Below, piece after piece: positions 1 through 8,869 of a stretch of DNA of 64,000 bases. Within the stretch, counting starts at the first letter, position 1; each line of letters opens with the position of its first letter. Source of the stretch: Gammaproteobacteria bacterium (lineage in GTDB: Bacteria; Pseudomonadota; Gammaproteobacteria; Enterobacterales; Psychrobiaceae); the NCBI GenBank assembly GCA_013214965.1, contig JABSRU010000022.1:1-64000 (forward strand). Direction: 5' to 3'. Position numbers and translations under genes: made by a program. Under the pieces are notes generated by a model. That model was not told where the DNA came from and did not search any database. It was given only the letters and a program-made list of their open reading frames with translations.

Positions 1-8
1 GGACGCCA
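1..8 (+). tRNA. 3' end of a tRNA (probably tRNA-Glu), cut by the window edge
   Basis: The first eight bases are identical to the 3' end, including the encoded CCA, of the complete tRNA-Glu at 49-124, and the same AAC follows both. This suggests a tandem tRNA array entering from the left. Only the acceptor end is visible, so the amino acid identity is inferred from the match. Confidence 0.5.
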
Positions 9-48
9 ACAATAATACGAACTAATTTTGATAAAAGTAAAACACTGT

Positions 49-124
49 GTCCCCTTCGTCTAGTGGCCTAGGACACCGCCCTTTCACGGCGGTAACAGGG
101 GTTCGAAACCCCTAGGGGACGCCA
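49..124 (+). tRNA. tRNA-Glu (anticodon TTC)
   Basis: A 76-base cloverleaf with acceptor arm GTCCCCT pairing with AGGGGAC, a T-loop GGTTCGAAACC, an anticodon stem CCGCC/GGCGG enclosing TTC at 83-85, and an encoded CCA end at 122-124. It reads GAA/GAG codons. It sits 40 bases after what looks like the end of another tRNA, as in a multi-copy tRNA-Glu cluster. Confidence 0.97.
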
Positions 125-213
125 ACTTTAAACACAATATTGATACCAATCAATATTGTTCGTGGCAACATCATTTATAGTAACTAATAATTATTCTCAA
201 TTGTTACGTTATT

Positions 214-633
214 ATGAAGTCACTACTATCTATTTTAATCCTGATACTTTCTTGTTATTCCTTTGCTCAATCATCCCGTGAAATTATTGTATCTGTTGAT
301 GTTTCATCACAAATTCTCCCTGCTAATGCTCAAGATTGGACCGTTTATATTTATGCGGCAAAACCCGATTCTCGCTTACCTTTGGCGGCGTTAAAAACCA
401 CCTTCGCTAAGCTGCCAATAGATGTCGTGTTGAAGCAATCGATGTTTTTATTACCGAACCATACGTTAAACGATGCCAACGAATTAGTGGTGTCGGTGAC
501 TGTGTCTAAAGATTCTGATCCGCACAAACATAGCGCTCAAGATTTGATCGGGCAGAGCGCTGTATTGAAATTCGAACAGACAGATAAGCTTGTGACCAGG
601 GTCACTGTTGATCGGTTAGATATCAGAAATTAG
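214..633 (+). CDS. small exported protein resembling the CcmI C-terminal domain
   Basis: A 139-residue protein with a clear N-terminal signal peptide (hydrophobic residues 4-18, cleavage near SFAQS). The mature part has the pattern of the periplasmic C-terminal domain of the cytochrome c maturation protein CcmI: a 'TVYIYA' strand, 'RLPLAALK', 'LPIDVVLKQSMFLLP' and a following 'LVVSVTVSKD' strand. In CcmI this domain binds apocytochrome c and is fused to membrane helices and TPRs. Here it stands alone, with no ccm genes nearby. It ends 10 bases before the convergent gloB. The start has no strong ribosome binding site. The family call is from remembered motif similarity; a role in haem protein maturation is only inference. 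Confidence 0.6.
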   Translation: MKSLLSILILILSCYSFAQSSREIIVSVDVSSQILPANAQDWTVYIYAAKPDSRLPLAALKTTFAKLPIDVVLKQSMFLLPNHTLNDANELVVSVTVSKDSDPHKHSAQDLIGQSAVLKFEQTDKLVTRVTVDRLDIRN

Positions 634-643
634 CGATTAGTTA

Positions 644-1450
644 TTAGAAAGTATCTTTCCATTGGCGCAGTTGGCCGAATACTTCACTGGCGATTAAGTT
701 TTTGCGTTGAGACTTTTGCTGAGATTTCTGTTGAGCCATGGCGATAACGTCACGGTGATTGGTTCTTAAAAAAGGATTGGTGGCGAGCTCTTCGCCGATT
801 GTGGATGGGATGGTAGGTTGCTTGAGCACACGTTGTTGCTGGCAAAACTCAATTCGGGCAGCTAATGCATCATTGTTAGGCTCAACGGCCTTAGCAAAGG
901 CTAAGTTAGCTAACGTGTATTCATGCGCACAATAGACCTTTGTGCTCGGTGGTAGCGCTGCTAGTTTCTCTAATGATTGGTGCATCTGCTGAGGTGTACC
1001 TTCAAACATTCGACCACAGCCTCCTGCAAATAGCGTATCGCCACAAAAAACACTGTATTGATCATAATAAGCAATATGACCTAGGGTATGACCTGGTAAT
1101 TCCACGATTTGTAAGTGTAATTGCATCGATTTGATCGTAATTTTCTGCGATTCAATTAAGGGGATGCCAACCACCGATTGTGCTTCTTGTGATGGTCCAT
1201 ATACCGCGAAATCAGCTGTTTTATTGGCTTTATTAACGAGATCTGACACCCCACCAATATGATCTTGATGGTGATGGGTCACCAAAATAGCAGCTAAGGT
1301 TAAATTATTAGCGGTTAACACCTTTAGAACAACACTGGCATCACCGGGATCAACCACCACACAATACTGATTTGTTGGTTCAGTGATTAGCCAAATATAA
1401 TTATCATTAAAAGCAGCAATTGGCGTAACTTGATAGAGTGGTGAATTCAT
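644..1450 (-). CDS. gloB: hydroxyacylglutathione hydrolase (glyoxalase II)
   Basis: A cytosolic 268-residue enzyme that hydrolyses S-lactoylglutathione to lactate and glutathione, the second step of methylglyoxal detoxification. It is a metallo-beta-lactamase-fold protein: the two-metal motif THHHQDH is at residues 58-64, followed by the later ligands in GHTLGH, FCGDTLF and AHEYT. The C-terminal substrate-binding stretch with NPFLR is also present. Length matches the family. It lies 12 bases downstream of purU on the same strand and is probably cotranscribed with it. An AGGA sequence lies about 10 bases before the ATG. Confidence 0.95.
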   Translation of the reverse strand: MNSPLYQVTPIAAFNDNYIWLITEPTNQYCVVVDPGDASVVLKVLTANNLTLAAILVTHHHQDHIGGVSDLVNKANKTADFAVYGPSQEAQSVVGIPLIESQKITIKSMQLHLQIVELPGHTLGHIAYYDQYSVFCGDTLFAGGCGRMFEGTPQQMHQSLEKLAALPPSTKVYCAHEYTLANLAFAKAVEPNNDALAARIEFCQQQRVLKQPTIPSTIGEELATNPFLRTNHRDVIAMAQQKSQQKSQRKNLIASEVFGQLRQWKDTF

Positions 1451-1462
1451 TGTTTATTGATC

Positions 1463-2314
1463 CTAATCGAGAATGACGGTTTTATTACCGTGAATAAAAA
1501 TGCGATCTTCGATATGTAAATGTAAGCCTCGAGCCAACACCAATTTTTCGACATCTTTACCTAATCTTACCATATCCTCAGGTTGAGTCCGATGAGAGAT
1601 CCTAACAACATCTTGATCAATAATTGGACCAGCGTCGAGATCTGCTGTGACATAGTGGCAAGTGGCACCAATAAGTTTAACCCCGCGTTCGAAAGCTTGA
1701 TGATAAGGTTTTGCGCCGGCAAAAGAAGGTAAAAAACTGTGGTGAATGTTAATGACTCGGCCATGATATTTTTCACAAACATTAGCGGGTAGTATTTGCA
1801 TGTAGCGTGCTAATACGATGGTGTCGGCATGATGTTGGTCGATAATTTCACTCACTTGGCTGAAGTGTTGTTGTTTGTCACTCCCCATCGGGACATGAAA
1901 GAACGGAATACCATACCATTGGACTAATTCTCTTAAATCATCGTGATTCGAAATAACGCAGGGAATATCACAATTGAGATCGCCACTATGCCAGCGATTT
2001 AAAATATCGGCTAAACAATGGGATTGCTTACTGCACATTAAAATAACGCGGTGACGAATATTACTATCGGTCACTTGCCAAGTCATATTGAGCTCATCGG
2101 CAATCGGGGAGAATGCTTGCTTAAATTGTTCAAGACCAAAAGGCAGCGAGTTCGCGGTTATTTCATTACGCATAAAAAACCAGTTTTCATTTTTTTCGGT
2201 ATGATGATTAGCTTCGAGAATTGAGCCGTTATATTGGGCAATAAACTGACTAACTTTGGCAACAATCCCGACGTTATCAGGACATGACATGACTAAACGA
2301 AATACTCTTTCCAC
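1463..2314 (-). CDS. purU: formyltetrahydrofolate deformylase
   Basis: A 283-residue enzyme that hydrolyses 10-formyl-THF to formate and THF, balancing one-carbon pools and feeding formate to PurT. It has an N-terminal ACT domain (about residues 1-80, starting RVFRLVMSCPDNVGIVAKVS), then a formyltransferase-fold domain carrying the conserved NIHHSFLPSF and ATCHYVTADLDAGPII segments with the catalytic His and Asp. Length is typical of PurU. It is the first gene of a likely purU-gloB transcript, with a 157-base gap to the divergent DUF1289 gene upstream. Confidence 0.95.
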   Translation of the reverse strand: MERVFRLVMSCPDNVGIVAKVSQFIAQYNGSILEANHHTEKNENWFFMRNEITANSLPFGLEQFKQAFSPIADELNMTWQVTDSNIRHRVILMCSKQSHCLADILNRWHSGDLNCDIPCVISNHDDLRELVQWYGIPFFHVPMGSDKQQHFSQVSEIIDQHHADTIVLARYMQILPANVCEKYHGRVINIHHSFLPSFAGAKPYHQAFERGVKLIGATCHYVTADLDAGPIIDQDVVRISHRTQPEDMVRLGKDVEKLVLARGLHLHIEDRIFIHGNKTVILD

Positions 2315-2471
2315 GGTTTTATACTCTAATTAAGATCAATGATTGAGGCTGACGTTAGCATATTTATTTAAGACTTGTGAATGAGTCATCGTCATAATAT
2401 TGGATTATTTCTGGTGGTTTTACTCAATATTGGGTATTTTGGTTGATATCTAACCATTGTAATGGCTGTTT

Positions 2472-2720
2472 ATGCGTGACCAACTGCAGTTATTTGATAT
2501 TGCCAATCCTTGCATTAATGTTTGCGAGGTCAATAACCGTGGTTATTGTAAAGGTTGTTTGCGCAGTCGAGATGAGCGTTTTTTCTGGCATAAACTATCA
2601 CCATCCGATCAAAGTAAGGTATTAAAATTATGCCAACAGCGACGGCGGCGTCAAGAACGGGCTAAGCGTAAAGCTCAACACGGTGACACCGACCAACCAG
2701 AAAATTTTGCGTTATTTTAA
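2472..2720 (+). CDS. DUF1289 family cysteine-rich protein
   Basis: An 82-residue protein with the DUF1289 signature: NPCINVC, then YCKGCLR with four clustered cysteines likely to bind a metal, followed by W and a basic C-terminal tail rich in Arg (QRRRRQERAKRK). The function of the family is unknown. The chosen ATG places the Cys motif at the usual distance from the N-terminus. Its last nine bases overlap the end of the convergent reductase gene. Confidence 0.85.
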   Translation: MRDQLQLFDIANPCINVCEVNNRGYCKGCLRSRDERFFWHKLSPSDQSKVLKLCQQRRRRQERAKRKAQHGDTDQPENFALF

Positions 2721-3470
2721 GACTTTAGTCTTCGGCTGGGCGTCAATCGATTGTCCGGTGACACCTTTACTTTCTGGTGCCATCAAGAATAAATAAGGCG
2801 TCATAATATCCGCTGGTGTTTTAAGTAATTTAGCATCCTCACCTGGGAAAGCCCGTGAACGCATTTGGGTGTTGGTGGCCCCAGGGTTTATTGCATTGAC
2901 TCTGACGCTGGTATTTTCAAGTTCATCAGCGAGGGTTTGCATCATACCTTCGATAGCAAACTTGGAAATAGAATAAGCCCCCCAGTACGCTCTACCTTGT
3001 CGACCGACGCTACTTGAAGTAAAAATTATTGAAGCCTCTGGTGATTTTTTAAGTAAGGGCAGTAATGCTTTAGTCATTAAAAATGGCGCGGTAACATTTA
3101 CTTGCATCACATCATTGAAACTTGATTGCTCAATCTCTTCGAAGGGTGAAAGCACGCTTAACATGCCTGCATTATGCAGTACACCATCTAAACGCTGACA
3201 CTGCTGTTCGATGGTGTCGCACATATCAATATAGTGTTGTTCTGTCGCGCCTTTTAAGTCTAAAGGAATAATGGCTGGTTCCGGATCGCCATTGGCGACT
3301 ATTTCATCATACACCGATTCCAATTTAGCCACTGTTTTACCCAGTAATATAACCGTAGCACCTTGTTGTGCATATGATTTTGCTGCTTGACGGCCAATGC
3401 CGTCACCGGCGCCGGTGACTAAAATGACCTTCGCGTTTAGTGCGTTTTTTTGAATCGAAAAATCAAACAT
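2712..3470 (-). CDS. YciK-like short-chain dehydrogenase/reductase
   Basis: A 252-residue classical SDR. The NAD(P)-binding TGAGDGIG motif is at residues 19-26, HNAG follows in the middle, and the catalytic Ser and YSISK (Tyr-x-x-x-Lys) are present, with NPGATNT after them. It most resembles the YciK family, whose substrate is unknown. Cytosolic. The start is at the ATG giving the usual short N-terminal extension before the Rossmann fold. Its 3' end overlaps the DUF1289 gene by nine bases. Confidence 0.88.
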   Translation of the reverse strand: MFDFSIQKNALNAKVILVTGAGDGIGRQAAKSYAQQGATVILLGKTVAKLESVYDEIVANGDPEPAIIPLDLKGATEQHYIDMCDTIEQQCQRLDGVLHNAGMLSVLSPFEEIEQSSFNDVMQVNVTAPFLMTKALLPLLKKSPEASIIFTSSSVGRQGRAYWGAYSISKFAIEGMMQTLADELENTSVRVNAINPGATNTQMRSRAFPGEDAKLLKTPADIMTPYLFLMAPESKGVTGQSIDAQPKTKVLK

Positions 3471-3727
3471 AAAATGTCCTAATGATTAAAAATATAGAGT
3501 TTTTTATCTAAATTGAACTATAGTTTTAATTGAATGTTTTAAATAGTTGAGTGAAAATAGCACGTTTATTCATAAAAATGTCCTCGAAAATGATAGATTA
3601 TTGAGTTTCTTTGAGTTAAGTTGATCGACATCTACAATAATTTGCCCAAGCATGAGAAACAATTCACTATTGTATCAAGCATGGACTAATAATTAAAAAT
3701 AATAACTAAAGTAAATGGGGAATTTGT

Positions 3728-6223
3728 ATGAAAAAATTACTACTGGGTGTTGCAATTGCTAGTGCACTTGGACTTGTCGGTTGTGGTGGCGGTGATAATA
3801 TTGCTGAGATCAAGCAACAAGTTAAAGATGGCAATTCAGGAAACTCTCAAGCCCAACCCTATTCTCGCGTTCTATTTGATCCTGCCAAAGCCAAATTATC
3901 TGTTCCTAATGATTTACTCTTTAATGGCACAACGGATGGCACATTACATATGCCTGGTGAAAACGTTGCTGCTGGTAAAATGCCAGACTATACCGATCCT
4001 CAAACAGCTATTGGTGCCTTAGATGGTTGGTCTACATCGGTCCCATTTTCGTTAGCGGTTGATTTTAAAGACGGTGTAACGATTGATGCGACTAGTGCTC
4101 AATCACCTGGTACCGTCCGTATTTTTGAAGCGATTATTGGTGGACCATTGTCGCCAAAAGATGATTGTAAGGTAACCCCTGCCGTTAGTGTTTGTGAAGG
4201 CGGTGCTGAGCTGCAATTCGGGGTTGATTTTGTCACTAAATCTGGTGGTCAAAGTTTGCTTGTTGTACCACTTAAACCTTTCAAAGCATCGCAAGGTTAT
4301 TTAGTCGTGGTGACTAATGCATTAATGGACAGCAATGGCAATGCAGTATATCCATCAACTTCCTACGAATCGGTGCGGCTTGATGTTGCAACACAGCCAT
4401 TGCCATTACCGGCACAACTTGGCCTACAAAAAATTATTAATTCATACGAAAAAGCGGCTGTTGCAGGTGGCGTCACTAAAGATACAATAATCTATACCGC
4501 TGCGTTCACCACACAATCAACAGATAATGTATTAGAAACCATAAAAAGCCTAATGGTTAAAACTGGCTCGGCAAAAATCCCCGGTATTTCACCAGCGCTG
4601 TACGGCGCGGGCGATGCCTTGGCGCAAAAAGGGTTAATTAAAGCACCAAGCCAAGCATATACTGTGGCGAATTTTGCCAATGTTCATGGCGCTGTATTAA
4701 CAGCACCTTATTATTTAGGTGAAGTAACCGCAGCAACTTGTGTTATTACCGCTGAAGCGCCAACGCCTAATGCGACTAATTGTCCTGGCTTATTCCGTGG
4801 CTTTAAAGCACAAGGCGATAGTCCAATTACCGTGCTAGGGGCATTACAATCCGGTATTTTATCAACAGAGTCGTTCGGAGCTCAATTTGCAAAGCAAGCA
4901 CCTTACTTTGGTTTAACGGAATATAAAACTCCTGCAAATCTAGTTGGCATGACCTTCACTATTGATACGCCTGTTGGCAAAATGTCGTTGGATAAAGCTC
5001 GTCATTTAACTAAATTTAATCCAATGCCTGCCGCGGTCGCTAATAATCTTGATGTTGTGGTGACGATGCCTAACTTAGCCAATATAAATGCGGTACGTGG
5101 CGCGATGAAGCAGCCATTACTGGAAAAGCCGGAAAATGGCTGGCCAGTGATGATTTACGCTCATGGTATTACGACGAGTAAAGAAACGATGCTGGCTTTC
5201 GCTGGGACCATGGCTAACGCGGGCATTGCGGTTATCGGGATTGACCATCCATATCATAACTCTCGTGCGCCATCGATTGTTGGTGGTAACAAGATTGATG
5301 CTCAAGACGACGCTACAGCTTATTTGAATTTATCAAGTTTATTAGCGGCTCGTGATAATTTACGTCAGTCAGAAGCTGACTTACTGGCGTTACGACTGGC
5401 TATTAATGGCTTAGCCGGTGGCGATCTTGATGTCACCGAAGTCAGCTTTTATGGTCATTCACTCGGTGGTATTACTGGTGTTCCCTTCGCCTCATTGGCT
5501 AACTCAGGGTTAATTGTTGACTTTGCAACCGGAGCAACAGCGCCACAAAATCCTTATGCAATTAAAGCGACGTCGTTCTTGGCACCTGGAGCCGGAGTTC
5601 CTGGTTTCTTACTTGAGTCAAAAGCATTTGGTGACACTGTTAAAAAAGGCTTAACCGCATCAGCGACGTTCCAAGCCGCTCTATTAACTCAAGCATTAAA
5701 AATGAATATCAGTAAAGAAAGCTTAGCCGCGATAGCACAAGCGAACACCCCTGAATATCAGGCCTTGGTGAACGCCGTGTATGGACCGTTTTCAGCACAA
5801 TTTAACTTTGCCGCTCAAACGATTCTGGATGCCGGTGACCCGATAAACTACGCGATGAAAATGGCGACTAATACTCCAGCGATTCATTTAATGGAAGTGG
5901 TTGGTGAAGAAGGGCTTTCACCGAGTGATTTAGTTATCCCTAATTCAACAGCATTGCCATTAGCGGGTACCGAGCCGTTAATTAAGTTAATGGCGTTAAA
6001 ATCAGCGACAGAAACTGTGACGGATGCCGATGGTGTTAAAGTGGCCGTTCGCTTTAAACGTGGTCATCATAGTTCGATGCTACGTCCTAATGTCGATGCA
6101 AAAAAAGCACCAACGATGGATGAAATGTATGCCTTAGTTGAAATGCAAACGCAAGTAGCGAGTTTCATTGCGAGTAAAGGGAAAATGGTTATTATTACCG
6201 ACTCTCGTGTAATCGCCGAATAA
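3728..6223 (+). CDS. Pla-1/cef-family lipase lipoprotein
   Basis: An 831-residue surface or periplasmic lipoprotein. The N-terminus is a lipoprotein signal ending in LGLVGC, with the lipid-carrying Cys at residue 19 followed by a Gly-rich linker. The C-terminal half is an alpha/beta hydrolase: 'IYAHGI' oxyanion region, nucleophile motif GHSLGG with Ser at about residue 578, and a late KRGHHSSML segment likely to hold the catalytic His. The size and layout match the Vibrio/Shewanella family that includes VolA, a surface-exposed lysophospholipase. A GGGGAA ribosome binding site precedes the ATG. It is a single-gene unit, followed by a strong terminator. Confidence 0.85.
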   Translation: MKKLLLGVAIASALGLVGCGGGDNIAEIKQQVKDGNSGNSQAQPYSRVLFDPAKAKLSVPNDLLFNGTTDGTLHMPGENVAAGKMPDYTDPQTAIGALDGWSTSVPFSLAVDFKDGVTIDATSAQSPGTVRIFEAIIGGPLSPKDDCKVTPAVSVCEGGAELQFGVDFVTKSGGQSLLVVPLKPFKASQGYLVVVTNALMDSNGNAVYPSTSYESVRLDVATQPLPLPAQLGLQKIINSYEKAAVAGGVTKDTIIYTAAFTTQSTDNVLETIKSLMVKTGSAKIPGISPALYGAGDALAQKGLIKAPSQAYTVANFANVHGAVLTAPYYLGEVTAATCVITAEAPTPNATNCPGLFRGFKAQGDSPITVLGALQSGILSTESFGAQFAKQAPYFGLTEYKTPANLVGMTFTIDTPVGKMSLDKARHLTKFNPMPAAVANNLDVVVTMPNLANINAVRGAMKQPLLEKPENGWPVMIYAHGITTSKETMLAFAGTMANAGIAVIGIDHPYHNSRAPSIVGGNKIDAQDDATAYLNLSSLLAARDNLRQSEADLLALRLAINGLAGGDLDVTEVSFYGHSLGGITGVPFASLANSGLIVDFATGATAPQNPYAIKATSFLAPGAGVPGFLLESKAFGDTVKKGLTASATFQAALLTQALKMNISKESLAAIAQANTPEYQALVNAVYGPFSAQFNFAAQTILDAGDPINYAMKMATNTPAIHLMEVVGEEGLSPSDLVIPNSTALPLAGTEPLIKLMALKSATETVTDADGVKVAVRFKRGHHSSMLRPNVDAKKAPTMDEMYALVEMQTQVASFIASKGKMVIITDSRVIAE

Positions 6224-6247
6224 CCACACACCCTTTGATTAATAAAG

Positions 6248-6275
6248 AAACCACTGTTTAGGCAGTGGTTTTTTT
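6248..6275 (+). terminator. Rho-independent terminator of the lipase gene
   Basis: A perfect nine-base-pair stem (AAACCACTG with CAGTGGTTT), a six-base loop and a run of T residues, beginning about 25 bases after the lipase stop codon. Confidence 0.9.
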
Positions 6276-6347
6276 ATGTCGAAAAAGCTATTCAATGATA
6301 GTGATTATGTGCGTTAATAGGCTATTCAACGGGGAAAAGTAGACTTT

Positions 6348-8438
6348 ATGATGAGTTTGAGTTTTAAAAGCAAGCTGCTTACCATGACTTTTTGTGCCAT
6401 TTGTTTCTGCGCCATTGCAATTGTCGCGTTAACCATCAATGAGCATGCGAGATTGTATAAAGAAAATGCTCGCTCCGACTTATCGGCATTAAGTCAAAAT
6501 ACTGCGGAAGAGCTAGTACAATACCTAGCGTTTGGTACCGTCGATGATTTAGCGTTAACAACTTATCTATTAAAATTTGAACGTTATGAGCATATCAAGA
6601 CCGCGCAAATTTATGATATTGACTCAAAGCTTGCCTCGCAATTTGTTAATCCCCAAATATACCGCCACATTGGTCAACACCCACCAAAATTAAAGAAAGA
6701 AGAGATTAAACCCGGATTATGGGAGGTCGATGAGCAGCTTATTTCGATCTTAATTATCGGCGATACTAAGTTATTATTAGGCTATTTAGTGATTATTCTC
6801 GATGTTGGTGAACAATTAAAACAAAGTGAAAATGCTTTTTATTTTCAATTGTTTCCAATGGTGATATTGGTATTACTTGTGACACTGTTTTTAGTACATC
6901 GGTTGCAATCTAGTTTGATAAAACCCTTGGTCGATCTGAATGCAGTGGTTGATATGGTCCACAAAACCTCAAATTATAGCTTAAGATTTCGCAGTGTAGG
7001 TAATGATGAAATCTCGCAGCTTGGTGAAAACTTAAATAAAATGGTCAGTAGAATCAGTCAACAAAATGCTGAAAATAAAGCCTATAATAATGAATTGAAA
7101 GCACAGCAACATTCATTAGAAAATCTTGCTAATTTTGACCAATTAACTAAATTACCTAACCGAAAATTATTTCAGGAATTACTGCAACAACAACTCGTAG
7201 AGGTAAAGAAGAAGAACTCTGAGTTAGCCGTTATATTTATCGATCTTGATGATTTTAAAACCGTTAATGATACATTAGGCCATTATACAGGCGATTTATT
7301 GTTGACGGCTGTCAGTCAGCGGCTCAAAAGGCAAATTAGAGATGGGGATATATTAGCGCGCTTAGGCGGCGATGAGTTCGTTATCGTTGTCACTCAATTA
7401 GCCTATCAAGTTGAAGCGGTTGAAGTCGCTGAACGCATTTTAGACGCCTTTAAGAAGGAGTTCGATTTAGACAAATGGCAAGTCAGTTCTGGTTTAAGTA
7501 TTGGTATTGCTTATAGCAGTGACAGCCATGGTAATTTACAGTCATTAATTAGTAATGCTGATTTAGCGATGTACCGAGCCAAACGTTCCGGACGTGGTCG
7601 CTACGCTGTTTATGAAGATGAAATGCAAAGCTACCAACATCGACGGCTACAAATTGTGACTCAGCTTGGTAAAGCATTAAGCGAAGATGAATTTGAATTA
7701 TATTATCAACCTAAAGTTTGCCCTGAACGTGGTGTTATTGCCTTAGAAGCACTAATCCGCTGGCCTAGTAGTTTTGATGGCATGATTTCACCCGCTGAGT
7801 TTATTCCCATCGCAGAGCATTGTGGTAAGGTGCATGACATTACACGTTGGGTTTTAGCCACAGGGTTTCGACATGTTGAATTGATAAATCAGGCACTAGG
7901 CACTGATATTCAAGTTTCCTTTAATATCTCAGCTTTTGATATTGCGAAAGAAGGCTTTGTTGAATATATTAAAGAGCTGATTGAATGTGAGGGTATTGAC
8001 GCTAAGCTGATTGAATTTGAAGTGACTGAATCTGCCTATATTGAGAACTTTGAACTGGCGAGTAAATTTTTTGAAGCAATAGAATCTCTTAATTGTCAAA
8101 TTGCATTGGATGATTTTGGGACTGGCTATTCATCGCTGAGCTATCTCACTCAAATAAAAGCCCATACTTTAAAAATAGATCAACAATTTATTCGAAAAAT
8201 GTTTGAGTCGGAAAGCGAACGATTGATTGTTGATGCGATCATTAGTTTAGCTAAAAACCTAAAACTAAATGTTTGCGCGGAAGGTGTTGAAACTAAAGCG
8301 CAATATGACTATTTGTCAGCGCGTGGCTGTGAGCTGATTCAAGGGTTTTATTTTTCTAAGGCGGTGCCATTCTCACAAGTTGTTGCTACCATCAAGCGGA
8401 TAAACCAAAGTTATCCATCTCGCACCATGGTTGAGTAA
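6348..8438 (+). CDS. membrane-bound GGDEF-EAL cyclic-di-GMP enzyme
   Basis: A 696-residue inner-membrane protein. TM1 is at about residues 11-30, a periplasmic sensor loop of about 130 residues follows (possibly CHASE8-like), TM2 is at about 168-185, and then come HAMP, GGDEF and EAL domains. GGDEF is intact at residues 340-344, with an RxxD inhibitory site (RDGD, 331-334) exactly five residues before it. The EAL domain keeps EAL in LEALIRW, FNIS, EFEVTES and DDFGTGYSS, so both synthesis and hydrolysis of c-di-GMP look possible. Two adjacent ATGs follow a GGGGAA sequence. The gene overlaps the convergent binding-protein gene by 28 bases. Linkage to pel, 8 kb away, is only suggestive. Confidence 0.93.
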   Translation: MMSLSFKSKLLTMTFCAICFCAIAIVALTINEHARLYKENARSDLSALSQNTAEELVQYLAFGTVDDLALTTYLLKFERYEHIKTAQIYDIDSKLASQFVNPQIYRHIGQHPPKLKKEEIKPGLWEVDEQLISILIIGDTKLLLGYLVIILDVGEQLKQSENAFYFQLFPMVILVLLVTLFLVHRLQSSLIKPLVDLNAVVDMVHKTSNYSLRFRSVGNDEISQLGENLNKMVSRISQQNAENKAYNNELKAQQHSLENLANFDQLTKLPNRKLFQELLQQQLVEVKKKNSELAVIFIDLDDFKTVNDTLGHYTGDLLLTAVSQRLKRQIRDGDILARLGGDEFVIVVTQLAYQVEAVEVAERILDAFKKEFDLDKWQVSSGLSIGIAYSSDSHGNLQSLISNADLAMYRAKRSGRGRYAVYEDEMQSYQHRRLQIVTQLGKALSEDEFELYYQPKVCPERGVIALEALIRWPSSFDGMISPAEFIPIAEHCGKVHDITRWVLATGFRHVELINQALGTDIQVSFNISAFDIAKEGFVEYIKELIECEGIDAKLIEFEVTESAYIENFELASKFFEAIESLNCQIALDDFGTGYSSLSYLTQIKAHTLKIDQQFIRKMFESESERLIVDAIISLAKNLKLNVCAEGVETKAQYDYLSARGCELIQGFYFSKAVPFSQVVATIKRINQSYPSRTMVE

Positions 8439-8869
8439 ATGACCTTTAACTGAGCAGGAATAACGGTGTTATAGGGTAAATAACCAATACTACCATTGTT
8501 CTTTAACACATATTCTATCACCATTTCGGGGTTTTCTAATTCAACAGGCGGCTTTCCTCGTCCTGAAAACCGCATTTGAGCCCAAAATGACCGAATACGA
8601 GCTTCTGTCAGTCCAATTATCTTTACATTAAACAGGGTTCTCGTACGGTTCTGATGTGGCAAAGTGGTAATGAGATTATTGTTACTGCCACCTTTTGATG
8701 TACCCATACCTAAATATATTTTCTTAATTTGCTGTAAGCTCAAATCTCGCGATTGGACATGAGTGACGACAATGACTTCATCTTTGTATACTTGAACAGC
8801 ATAACAATTCAAAGCGGATAGCCATAGAAATAAGATAAAAATAGGTAAACGTAAATATTTTATCAACAT
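8411..8869 (-). CDS. small phosphate-binding-protein-like periplasmic protein
   Basis: About 152 residues, with an N-terminal signal peptide (hydrophobic run ending LNCYA) and a single lobe resembling PstS-type substrate-binding proteins: the 'IYLGMGTSKGG' segment, 'FWAQMRFSGRGKPP' and 'NNGSIGYLP' are typical of short 'phosphate ABC transporter substrate-binding' proteins that lack a transporter. I place the start at the ATG at 8869, which forms TGATG with the stop of the upstream barrel gene and suggests translational coupling; a GTG four codons earlier is the alternative. There is no permease or ATPase nearby. Proteins of this kind are often encoded next to signalling genes, here the convergent GGDEF-EAL gene. 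Confidence 0.75.
   Translation of the reverse strand: MLIKYLRLPIFILFLWLSALNCYAVQVYKDEVIVVTHVQSRDLSLQQIKKIYLGMGTSKGGSNNNLITTLPHQNRTRTLFNVKIIGLTEARIRSFWAQMRFSGRGKPPVELENPEMVIEYVLKNNGSIGYLPYNTVIPAQLKVIYSTMVRDG

Noticed and set aside
2443..2625. 60-residue open frame overlapping the DUF1289 gene
   Set aside because: It is in another frame of the DUF1289 gene; the Cys motif and conserved start belong to the 2472 frame.
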